A stretch of DNA of 64,000 bases. Origin: Streptomyces rapamycinicus NRRL 5491. GTDB taxonomy: Bacteria > Actinomycetota > Actinomycetes > Streptomycetales > Streptomycetaceae. The position numbers were made by a program, and so were the translations under genes. Positions 50,057-57,765 of the stretch are shown here, in pieces (position 1 is the stretch's first letter; every line of letters begins with the position of its first letter). The notes below the pieces were generated by a model. It did not search any database. It saw nothing but the letters and a program-made list of their open reading frames with translations, and was not told the DNA's origin. The stretch is from positions 4,650,001 to 4,714,000 of the forward strand of contig NZ_CP085193.1 of the NCBI RefSeq assembly GCF_024298965.1, read 5' to 3'.

Positions 50057-50874
50057 GAGGAGGTCTCCTCGGCTTTCTTATCGGGTGTTTCCGCTGTTAC
50101 TTGGGAGGGGTTCTGCGAGGCGTGGGACACCGGGGCGCCGCCCGAGTACTCCCGGCTGATCTCCTCCGCCGTGCGGCGCACCAGCGGCAGCAGGGAGAGG
50201 AGTTCCTCGGCGCTGACGACGACGTTCGGCGCCGACACCGAGCAGGCGGCGACGACCCGTCCGTCCGCTCCCCGGATCGGTGCCCCGACGCAGTTGATCG
50301 ACTCCTCGTGGCCGCCGAAGTCGGTGGCCCAGCCCTGGTCGCGCACGGTCGCCAGTTCCTTGAGGAACGCGGCGGCGTTCGGCGTCGAACGGGACGTGTA
50401 CGCGGGGTAGCTGAGCCGCTCGGCCAGGGTCCGCCGCTCGGCCTCGGGCAGATCGGCCAGCAGCAGCTTGGCCACGGCGGCCACGGTGATGGCCACGGGC
50501 TTGCCGATCCGCGAGTACATCCGCACCGGGTAGCGGCTCTCCACCTTGTCGATGTAGAGCACCTCGTTCTCCTCGTACACCGCGAGGTGGACGGTGTGCC
50601 CGCACCGTTCGTTGAGCGCCACCAGATGGGGGTGGGCGATCTCGCGGACGTCGAGGTTCTCTACCGCCTCCTGCGCGAGCGCGAAGAGGCGGGCGCCGAG
50701 GCGGTAGCGCTGGTCCTGCTGGCGGTAGACCATGCCGTGCTCATGGAGGGTGCGCAGCAGCCGCAGCGCGGTCGACTTGTGCACGCCCAGCCGCGTGGCG
50801 ACCTGCTCCAGATTGGCCGGCCCCTCCGCCAGCAGCGGCAGGATGCTCAGCGCTCGGTCGACGGTCTGGCTCAT
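50053..50874 (-). CDS. IclR family transcriptional regulator
   Basis: A 273-residue regulator. N-terminal winged helix TVDRALSILPLLAEGPANLE and LGVHKSTALRLLRTL; the ligand-binding IclR domain includes LYIDKVESRYPVRMYSRIGK and CVGAPIRGADGRVVAACSVS. The last ~30 residues are a polar tail. It overlaps the kinase gene (ATGA) and the RidA gene, so regulator, kinase and RidA are one operon. Candidate operator: the GTTGCA/TGCAAC repeat in the divergent promoter at ~52.16 kb. The ATG at 50874 follows GGAGGT. Confidence 0.93.
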   Translation of the reverse strand: MSQTVDRALSILPLLAEGPANLEQVATRLGVHKSTALRLLRTLHEHGMVYRQQDQRYRLGARLFALAQEAVENLDVREIAHPHLVALNERCGHTVHLAVYEENEVLYIDKVESRYPVRMYSRIGKPVAITVAAVAKLLLADLPEAERRTLAERLSYPAYTSRSTPNAAAFLKELATVRDQGWATDFGGHEESINCVGAPIRGADGRVVAACSVSAPNVVVSAEELLSLLPLVRRTAEEISREYSGGAPVSHASQNPSQVTAETPDKKAEETSS

Positions 50875-52046
50875 GAGTCGGGTACCTCCACCGCTGCGGT
50901 CTCGGCCCACTTTTCGGCGGGACTCGGCAGATCTGTCCAGCCGGGGCCGAATCGCAGTGTGCCCCACCGCGCGGCATCGAGTGCCACCAGGTGGTCGGCG
51001 TGCTCACGGGAGGGCGGGCTGCCGAGGTCGCCGGGGACGGTGAGGGCGGCGGCGGCCATGAGGTGGCCGTGGCGCAGCCGTTCGGCGACGGGCAGTCCGC
51101 GCAGGGTGCCGGAGAGGAAACCGGCGGCGAAGGCGTCACCCGCGCCGACGGGGGCGACGACGTCGACGCGCGGGGCGGGTTCGAAGGTGACGATGTCCGT
51201 GCCCGTGCCGGTGCCCTCGTCCGGGCGGCGGGCGTAGGCGGTGGCCCCCGCGCCGCCCTGCTTGACGACCAGCACCTCCGGCTCGGGCAGCGCGGCCCGT
51301 ATGGCCTCCGGGCCGCGCACTCCCCAGACCGCCTCGGCCTCGTCCTCGCCGACGAAGACGACGTCGCAGCGGCGGGCGAGGTCGAGCAGGACGGCGGGGC
51401 CGCTCTCGCCGTCGGCCCCCTCTTCCTCGTTCCTCTGCCAGAGCGAGACCCGGTAGTTGAGGTCGAAGGAGACGAGGGGACGGCCCGGGGCGCGGGCGGT
51501 CAGCTCGCGCATCAGCGCCCGGCAGTCGCCGGAGAGGGCCGGGGTGATCCCGGTCAGATGGAGCACCCGGCCGGACCAGGCCCGCTCCCGGGGGATGAGC
51601 GCGGGGGACATGGCCGCGGCGGCGGATCCGGCCCGGTAGTAGAGCACCTCGGCGAGCGGTTCCGAGACGGCGCCGCCGCCGTCCCCGTCAACCGTCTCGG
51701 AGCCGACGGCACGCTCCCCCGCCGTACGGAAGTAGATCCCGGTGGGGCGGCGCGGATCGCGCTGGACGTACGCCGTGTCCACACCGGTGGCCGCGATCTC
51801 CCGTACCAGGTGCTCGCCGAAGCCGTCCGTACCCACTCGGCTGATCCAGCGCGCGCTGTGCCCGGCGCGGGCCAGGCCACAGGCGACATTGGACTCGGCG
51901 CCGCCGATGCCCCGGGCGAACGAGGGGACATCCGACAGCCGGCCCGGACGGGACGGCACGAAGGTCACCATCGACTCGCCGAGACATACGACGTCGACGA
52001 CAACAGCGACGCCGTCGGCGGCCTCGGCGCTGGGGAGAGGGGACAC
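50871..52046 (-). CDS. PfkB-family sugar kinase (2-keto-3-deoxygluconate kinase-like)
   Basis: A 391-residue ribokinase-family enzyme: FARGIGGAESNVACGLARAG (substrate side), VVSFDLNYR-type strand LVSFDLNYRVSLWQ, and the ATP-site signature VVAPVGAGDAFAAGFLSG with the catalytic Asp. The YRAGSAAAAMSP segment and the CLGESMVTFVP start are typical of KDG kinases, suggesting phosphorylation of 2-keto-3-deoxygluconate from gluconate-type substrates imported by GntP. It is somewhat long (typical ~310) because of polar insertions (e.g., the Glu/Gly-rich loop near residue 225). GTG start; first gene of the leftward operon. Confidence 0.88.
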   Translation of the reverse strand: MSPLPSAEAADGVAVVVDVVCLGESMVTFVPSRPGRLSDVPSFARGIGGAESNVACGLARAGHSARWISRVGTDGFGEHLVREIAATGVDTAYVQRDPRRPTGIYFRTAGERAVGSETVDGDGGGAVSEPLAEVLYYRAGSAAAAMSPALIPRERAWSGRVLHLTGITPALSGDCRALMRELTARAPGRPLVSFDLNYRVSLWQRNEEEGADGESGPAVLLDLARRCDVVFVGEDEAEAVWGVRGPEAIRAALPEPEVLVVKQGGAGATAYARRPDEGTGTGTDIVTFEPAPRVDVVAPVGAGDAFAAGFLSGTLRGLPVAERLRHGHLMAAAALTVPGDLGSPPSREHADHLVALDAARWGTLRFGPGWTDLPSPAEKWAETAAVEVPDS

Positions 52047-52191
52047 GGTTGGTCTCGCTCCTCGTGGGTGGACGGATGGGGGTCAGCCACACACCGTTGA
52101 CCCGGTGCTGGGCGGGATGTTAGACAGCGCTAAGCGTTATGCGCAATGAACGTTGCAGAGATTGCAACCGGAATCGTTATGGAGGCGCTCC
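52047..52191. promoter_or_regulatory. Divergent promoter with IclR-type operator
   Basis: Between kinase and D-amino-acid gene lies GTTGCA (52152-52157) and its complement TGCAAC (52163-52168), a perfect 6-bp inverted repeat with 5-bp spacer, plus a flanking GCAA/TTGC pair at about 52142-52156. The block sits 24 bp before the rightward ATG, where a repressor would block initiation; IclR is the natural candidate. Confidence 0.6.
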
Positions 52192-53481
52192 ATGGCCACC
52201 GACCACCGCGACCAGGCCGTCGCCGCCCTCGCGCGGGAACGCGTCGACCACCGCTTCAAGGGGCTGCCGCCGAACGCCGAGGGCCTTACGGTCGGCGAGC
52301 TCGCCGCCGAGCGGCGCTCCCTGTTCACCGGTGGCTTCACCACGCCCGTACTGGCGCTGTCGGCCGAGGCCCTGGAGCACAACCTGGTGGCGATGGAGCG
52401 CTACTCCGCCGCCCACGGGCTCGCCTTCGCCCCGCACGGCAAGACCTCCCTGGCCCCACAGCTCTTCGAGCGCCAGCTCGCACACGGGGCCTGGGGCATC
52501 ACCGCGGCCGTCCCCACCCAGGTGCGGATCTACCGGGCCTTCGGCATCCAGCGGATCTTCCTCGCCAACGAGGTCGTCGACGCCGCCGCCCTCCACTGGC
52601 TCGCGGCCGAACTCGACGCCGACCCCGAATTCCGCTTCATCGCCTACGTCGACTCGGTGCGCGGCGTGGAGCTGATGGACGCCGCCCTGCGGGAAGCGGG
52701 CGCGCGACGGCCGGTCGATGTGGTCGTCGAACTGGGCGGCGGCGAGGGAGCGCGCACCGGGGTCCGCACGGAGGCGGAGTGCGCGGCGGTCGCCGACGCG
52801 GTCGCGGCCGCCGGGCCCCTGCGGCTGGTCGGGGTCGCCGGATACGAGGGCGAGGTGCCGAAGCCGGACGGCGAGCGGGTACGGGCGTGGCTGCGCCGCC
52901 TCACCGCACTGGCGGCGGACTTCGACGCGGCGGGCCGCTTCGAGGACGTGGACGAGGTGGTCGTCAGCGCGGGCGGCAGCGCCTGGTTCGACGCGGTGGC
53001 GGACGTCTTCGCGGAGCTGCCCACGCTGTCGCGCCCGGTGCTGAAGCTGCTGCGCTCGGGCGCGTACGTCTCCCACGACGACGGCCACTACCGGCACATC
53101 ACCCCCTTCAACCGCGTCCCGGAGGAGGGCGAACTGCACCCGGCCTTCCGCCTGTGGGCCCAGGTCGTCTCGCGCCCCGAACCCGGCCAGGCCTTCCTCA
53201 ACGCGGGCAAGCGGGACGCGGCCTACGACCTGGACATGCCCGAACCCCAACTCATCCGCTCCGCCCGGGACACCACCACCCGCCCCGCCACGGGCCTCAC
53301 CATCACCGCCCTCTCCGACCAGCACGCCTGGGTCTCGGTCGCGGACGACACGACCCTGGAGGTAGGCGACTGGGTGGCCATGGGCCTCTCCCACCCCTGC
53401 ACCAGCTTCGACAAGTGGCAACTGATCCCGGTAGCGGAGTCGGACGGCACGGTCACGGACTACATCCGCACCTTCTTCTAA
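52192..53481 (+). CDS. PLP-dependent D-amino acid dehydratase/aldolase-like enzyme
   Basis: A 429-residue fold-type III PLP enzyme (alanine-racemase N-terminal barrel) of the D-threonine aldolase/D-serine dehydratase-like group, sometimes annotated amino acid deaminase. The PLP lysine is expected in LAFAPHGKTSLAPQLFERQL; VVVELGGGEGARTG and SAGGSAWF are phosphate-binding strands; the C-terminal metal-site region shows SDQHAWV and SHPCTSFDKW (His and Cys of D-threonine aldolase type). It likely cleaves or dehydrates a D-hydroxy-amino acid, giving an imine for RidA. ATG 52192 follows GGAGG by six bases. Confidence 0.85.
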   Translation: MATDHRDQAVAALARERVDHRFKGLPPNAEGLTVGELAAERRSLFTGGFTTPVLALSAEALEHNLVAMERYSAAHGLAFAPHGKTSLAPQLFERQLAHGAWGITAAVPTQVRIYRAFGIQRIFLANEVVDAAALHWLAAELDADPEFRFIAYVDSVRGVELMDAALREAGARRPVDVVVELGGGEGARTGVRTEAECAAVADAVAAAGPLRLVGVAGYEGEVPKPDGERVRAWLRRLTALAADFDAAGRFEDVDEVVVSAGGSAWFDAVADVFAELPTLSRPVLKLLRSGAYVSHDDGHYRHITPFNRVPEEGELHPAFRLWAQVVSRPEPGQAFLNAGKRDAAYDLDMPEPQLIRSARDTTTRPATGLTITALSDQHAWVSVADDTTLEVGDWVAMGLSHPCTSFDKWQLIPVAESDGTVTDYIRTFF

Positions 53482-53814
53482 CCCACCCGCCCTTCCCCGG
53501 GGCTCCACTCCGAACCCCGCCGGTGGCCACCCCCGGACCCCCGTGGGGTCCCTGCCCACCAGGATCTCGCCCCGGGGCAGGAGCCCGGAGGGCGCCGGAC
53601 AATGGGCGCCCGGCAGGGCCCGGGCGCAGGGCACTCGGCTCACGGGCCGCTGGGCCCGGGGCTGGGGTGGGGGTGCGAGGGTTGCGGGCCGCTAGGCCTG
53701 TGGCGGGGTGGCGGTGCGGGGGACCCAGAGGGTCCCCCGCACAAGTAAGGGCGGGTGGGTGGGGAAACGGAAAGCGCGCCCCAGGCGCGGTCGGCAGGAG
53801 GAGAGGGCAACCCC
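53482..53814 (+). other. Intergenic gap before the D-aminoacylase gene
   Basis: A 333-bp stretch with no supported gene, dominated by G- and C-rich runs and short repeats of GGGGCTGGGG/GCGGGGT type. It contains the ribosome site GGAGGAGAG for the next gene; no convincing terminator or promoter was identified. Confidence 0.4.
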
Positions 53815-55422
53815 ATGGAGCTGGTCATTCGCGGTGCGGACGTCATCGACGGCACCGGGCAGGCCCGGTATCGGGCAGACGTGGCCGTCGACGGCGGCCG
53901 GATCGCCGCCATCGTGCCCGAGGGGCGTGGGGCGCGCCCCACCGCCCACCGCATGGTGGAGGCCGACGGCCTCGCCCTCTCCCCCGGCTTCATCGACATG
54001 CACGCCCACAGCGACTTGGCCCTGCTCCGCGACCCCGACCACTCCGCGAAGGCCGCCCAGGGCGTGACCCTGGAGGTCATCGGCCAGGACGGGCTCTCGT
54101 ACGCGCCCGTGGACGACCGCACGCTCGCCCAGATCCGTACCGCCATCACCGGCTGGAACGGCGACGGCTCGGACATCGACTTCACCTGGCGCACCGTCGG
54201 CGAGTTCCTGGACCGCCTCGACCACGGCTTCGACGGCCAGGGCATCGCGGTCAACGCCGCGTACCTCATCCCCCAGGGCACCGTCCGCATGCTCGCACTC
54301 GGCTGGGAGGACCGCGATGCGACGCCCGCCGAGGTCGAGCGGATGAAGGCGCTGGTGGCGGAGGGTCTTGAGCAGGGGGCGGTCGGCCTGTCCTCCGGGC
54401 TCACCTACACCCCCGGGATGTACGCCTCCGACGCCGAACTCACCGAGCTGTGCCGGGTCGTGGCCGCGTACGGCGGCTACTACTGCCCGCACCACCGCTC
54501 GTACGGCGCCGGCGCCCTGCGCGCCTACGAGGAGATGGTGGCTCTCAGCCGGGAGGCTAGCTGTGCGCTGCACCTCGCCCACGCCACCATGAACTTCGAC
54601 CTCAACAAGGGCCGCGCCCCCGAGCTGCTCACCCTCCTGAACGCCGCGATCGCCGACGGCGCCGACATCACCCTCGACACCTACCCCTACCTCCCCGGCT
54701 GCACCACGCTCGCCGCGATGCTGCCGAGCTGGGCGGCCGAGGGCGGCCCGGACGCGGCCCTCGCGCGGCTGCGCGACGACGCAGAGGCCGAGCGCATCCG
54801 GCACGTCATGGAGGTAGAGGGGGCGGACGGCTGCCACGGGGTGCCGATCAACTGGGACACCATCGAGATCTCCGGTGTGAACGACCCGGCCCTCACCGAA
54901 TACGTCGGGAAGACGGTCGCCGCGAGCGCCCGCGAGCGAGCCGAGGCCCCCTGGGTCACCGCCCGCCGCCTCCTCCTGGACGACCACCTCGGCCCGACGA
55001 TCCTCCAGCACGTCGGGCACGAGGAGAACGTTCAGGCGATCATGAAACACCCCGCCCACACCGGCGGCAGCGACGGCATCCTGAACGGCGCCAAGCCGCA
55101 CCCCCGCGCATACGGCACCTTCCCCCAGTACCTGGGCCGCTACGTTCGTGAGCTGGGCGTTCTCACCCTGGAGGAGTGCGTGGCCCACCTCACCGCCCGC
55201 CCCGCGGCCCGCCTCCGCCTCCCCGACCGGGGCCGGATCCGCGAGGGCTACCGCGCGGATCTCGTCCTCTTCGACCCGGAGACGGTCGCGGCGGGCTCGA
55301 CGTTCGAGGCCCCGCGCACCCTGCCGACCGGCATCCCCCACGTCCTCATCGACGGCCGTTTCGTCATCGAGGACGGGCGGCGGACGGACGTCCTCGCGGG
55401 GCGCGCGATCCGCCGCGCGTAG
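53815..55422 (+). CDS. N-acyl-D-amino-acid deacylase (D-aminoacylase)
   Basis: A 535-residue amidohydrolase-superfamily enzyme that releases D-amino acids from N-acyl forms. Typical segments: VIDGTGQARYRADVAVDGGR, metal-binding GFIDMHAHSD (HxH), GAVGLSSGLTYTPGMYASDA, the HHRSYG histidines and LHLAHATMN, and TGGSDGILNG near the C-terminus carrying the catalytic Asp. It lies downstream of the D-amino-acid PLP enzyme and should feed it. ATG 53815 follows GGAGGAGAG. Confidence 0.93.
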   Translation: MELVIRGADVIDGTGQARYRADVAVDGGRIAAIVPEGRGARPTAHRMVEADGLALSPGFIDMHAHSDLALLRDPDHSAKAAQGVTLEVIGQDGLSYAPVDDRTLAQIRTAITGWNGDGSDIDFTWRTVGEFLDRLDHGFDGQGIAVNAAYLIPQGTVRMLALGWEDRDATPAEVERMKALVAEGLEQGAVGLSSGLTYTPGMYASDAELTELCRVVAAYGGYYCPHHRSYGAGALRAYEEMVALSREASCALHLAHATMNFDLNKGRAPELLTLLNAAIADGADITLDTYPYLPGCTTLAAMLPSWAAEGGPDAALARLRDDAEAERIRHVMEVEGADGCHGVPINWDTIEISGVNDPALTEYVGKTVAASARERAEAPWVTARRLLLDDHLGPTILQHVGHEENVQAIMKHPAHTGGSDGILNGAKPHPRAYGTFPQYLGRYVRELGVLTLEECVAHLTARPAARLRLPDRGRIREGYRADLVLFDPETVAAGSTFEAPRTLPTGIPHVLIDGRFVIEDGRRTDVLAGRAIRRA

Positions 55423-55451
55423 CGCACCAGACCGTTGGGCGGCCGAGACCG

Positions 55452-56354
55452 TCAGGCGGCCACACCCTCGGCCGCGCCCCCGGCCGGAAGCTCCGCCGGG
55501 TACGGCTCGCCGAAGTCGGCCGAGCGGCTGACCTGCTCCCAGGCGGCCGCCTCGGCGAGCTGGCTCCGGGAGTAGTCCCGCGCCATGGTCGTCGCGTTCA
55601 CGCCCAGCGGGAGATGGCTCGGGACCTCGCCACGGTGGACGGTCCGTACGATGATCTCGGCGGCGCGCCGAGGGTCCCCGGCCGCCCCGTCCGTGCTCTG
55701 CCGCACCCGCCGGTTCATCTCCCCGACGGTCGCGTCGTAGGCGTCGGGGATCGGGTGGACCGTCATGGAGGAACCGGCCCAGTCGGTGGCGAAACCGCTC
55801 GGCTCGACGACCATGACGCGCACGCCGAGCGGCGCGGTCTCCGCGGCGAGGACCCGGCTGAAGCCGTCCACCGCGAACTTGGCCGCCTGGTAGGAGGCGA
55901 TGCCCGGTGATCCGCCGACCCGCCCGCCGATCGAGGAGATCTGCACGACGGTGCCGGTTCCCTGCTGCCGCAGGACGGGGAGCACGGCCTTGGTGACGTG
56001 GTAGACGCCCCAGAAGTTCGTCTCGAACTGGGCGCGGAAGTCCTCGTCGTCCGAGGTCTCGATGGGCGCCACATTCGCGTACCCCGCGTTGTTCACGAGC
56101 ACGTCGACGCGCCCGAAGCGGGCGCGCGCCGCCTCCACGGCCTCGCGCGCCGCCTCGGGGCGGGTGACGTCCAGTGCGAGGGGGTGGATGCGGTCGCCGT
56201 ACTCCCGATACGCCTCCGCGAGCGCCTCGGGGCGCCGGGCGGTGGCCACGACGCGGTCACCGGCCTCGAGGGCGGCGGTGACCAGGGCGCGGCCGAGACC
56301 GCGCGACGAACCGGTGATGAACCAGACCTGTGAACCCATAACCTTTGAACTCAT
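55452..56354 (-). CDS. Short-chain dehydrogenase/reductase
   Basis: A 300-residue classical SDR: cofactor loop ITGSSRGLGRALV, NNAGYANVAP, catalytic Ser in VQISSIGG and YQAAK (Tyr/Lys), then a substrate region VMVVEPSGFATDWAG. The absence of an acidic residue after the first loop (ATARRPE) favours NADPH. Divergent from a TetR regulator, which is likely to repress it. ATG 56354 is the first of two close in-frame ATGs (also 56339). Confidence 0.9.
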   Translation of the reverse strand: MSSKVMGSQVWFITGSSRGLGRALVTAALEAGDRVVATARRPEALAEAYREYGDRIHPLALDVTRPEAAREAVEAARARFGRVDVLVNNAGYANVAPIETSDDEDFRAQFETNFWGVYHVTKAVLPVLRQQGTGTVVQISSIGGRVGGSPGIASYQAAKFAVDGFSRVLAAETAPLGVRVMVVEPSGFATDWAGSSMTVHPIPDAYDATVGEMNRRVRQSTDGAAGDPRRAAEIIVRTVHRGEVPSHLPLGVNATTMARDYSRSQLAEAAAWEQVSRSADFGEPYPAELPAGGAAEGVAA

Positions 56355-56423
56355 ACCGTTAGTACAACACCGTTCTCTTATTTACGCAACACCGTTCCGT
56401 TAAAAGTTCCTATGATGTCCGGC
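56355..56423. promoter_or_regulatory. SDR/TetR divergent promoter with ACCGTT repeats
   Basis: ACCGTT occurs three times on the + strand (56356-56361, 56369-56374, 56391-56396); the longer unit CAACACCGTTC recurs at 56366 and 56387. TATGAT (56411-56416) is followed by 7 bases to the TetR ATG at 56424, predicting a leaderless TetR transcript. The repeats are the best candidate TetR operators. Confidence 0.6.
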
Positions 56424-57104
56424 ATGACTACGCCTGCCTTCCAACGTGCGCGCAGTGCCCAGGCCAAGCAGGCGCGGGAAGAGGCGATCCTGGACGCGGC
56501 CCGTGCCCTCGCCCGCGAGCGCGGGGTCCGGGACGTCACCCTCACCGACATCGCCGGGGCCGTGGGGATGCACAAGTCGGCCCTGCTGCGCTACTTCGAG
56601 ACGCGGGAGCAGATCTTCCTCAGGCTCACCGCGGAGGGCTGGCGGCAGTGGTCCGCCGAGCTGCGCGGCGATCTTGAACGCCGGACGCACACCACGGCCC
56701 CGGAGATCGCCGAGGCCGTCGCCGCCACGCTGGCGGCCCGGCCGATGTTCTGCGACCTGCTGGCCCAGGCGCCCATGAACCTCGAACGCAATGTGTCGAT
56801 CGACTCGGTGCGCGACTTCAAACTGGTGACGTTCGAGGAGATCGGGCTGATCGGCGACGAGCTGCGACGGCTGCTCGGACTGACCGAGCTCCAGACCGTC
56901 GACCTCGTCGCCACGGCGACCAGCCTGGCCGGGGCGCTCCGGCAGATGGCCGCCCCCGGCCCGCGCCTGCGGGAGCTCTACGAGACCGACCCCCGCCTCG
57001 GCCACGCGATCGTCGAGGTGGAACCCCGCCTGCGCCGCGTCCTCACCGCGTTCCTCAGCGGCCTCGACGCGGAGCCCTCGGCGACGGGCTCAAGCGGCGC
57101 CTAG
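56424..57104 (+). CDS. TetR family regulator of the divergent SDR gene
   Basis: A 226-residue TetR regulator: REEAILDAARALARERGVRD, LTDIAGAVGMHKSALLRYFE is the HTH; C-terminal ligand domain is helical. ATG 56424 was preferred to ATG 56412 because the -10 TATGAT at 56411-56416 overlaps the earlier ATG and would place transcription start at 56424. The ligand is unknown. Confidence 0.9.
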   Translation: MTTPAFQRARSAQAKQAREEAILDAARALARERGVRDVTLTDIAGAVGMHKSALLRYFETREQIFLRLTAEGWRQWSAELRGDLERRTHTTAPEIAEAVAATLAARPMFCDLLAQAPMNLERNVSIDSVRDFKLVTFEEIGLIGDELRRLLGLTELQTVDLVATATSLAGALRQMAAPGPRLRELYETDPRLGHAIVEVEPRLRRVLTAFLSGLDAEPSATGSSGA

Positions 57105-57126
57105 CGCGCACCGGGACGTTCCCGCC

Positions 57127-57765
57127 TCAGCCCCGCAGTTCCGCGTCCACGAAGCGCCGCAGGTGGCGGCGGGCGTCGGTCACGCTCAGGGCCGGGACCT
57201 GGCGGAGGCGGCGCAGGGCGAGGCCGTCGGACAGGGCGGAGAAGCGGAGGGCGAAGTCGGCCGGGTCGTCGCAGTGGAACTCGCCCTCGGTCCGGCCCCG
57301 TTCCACCAGGGCCCGGATCTCGCCGTGCCAGTTCTCGTACCGTTCGGCCTGGCCACGGGCGAAGGTCTGGTCCCGTTCGCCCGCGTTCCAGTAGTCGAAC
57401 CACATCCGCCAGTGCCGGTCCGTGTCCTCCGTGAAGAGCGCGTCGATGAGCAGCCGCAGCCCCTCCGCGCCGCTGGTGGCCTGCCCGGCGGCGTCGCTCA
57501 GCGCGGCGTAGTAGCGCTCTATGTGCAGCACCATCGCCTCGGAGAGGACTTCCTGCACGCTCTCGAAGTGGTACGTGACCGTGCCGACCGACACCCCGGC
57601 CGCGGCCGCCACCTCGCGCACCCCCACCGCCTTGGTGCCGCGCTCGGCGATGAGCGGCACCGCGGCCTCCACGATCAGCCGGCGGCGCACCTCGGTGGGC
57701 TGCCGGGTGCGGGCGGACGCGGCGACGGCGCGGCGCGGTGGGCGGCGTTCGGATCGGGACGTCAC
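57127..57765 (-). CDS. TetR family regulator coupled to the CocE-type hydrolase
   Basis: A 212-residue TetR regulator with HTH region VRRRLIVEAAVPLIAERGTK, VREVAAAAGVSVGTVTYHFE and a TetR C-terminal domain (RHWRMWFDYWNAGERD). GTG 57765 overlaps the stop of the upstream hydrolase gene (GTGA), so it is translationally coupled; the longer open frame inside the hydrolase gene is spurious. It probably represses the hydrolase operon. Confidence 0.9.
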   Translation of the reverse strand: MTSRSERRPPRRAVAASARTRQPTEVRRRLIVEAAVPLIAERGTKAVGVREVAAAAGVSVGTVTYHFESVQEVLSEAMVLHIERYYAALSDAAGQATSGAEGLRLLIDALFTEDTDRHWRMWFDYWNAGERDQTFARGQAERYENWHGEIRALVERGRTEGEFHCDDPADFALRFSALSDGLALRRLRQVPALSVTDARRHLRRFVDAELRG

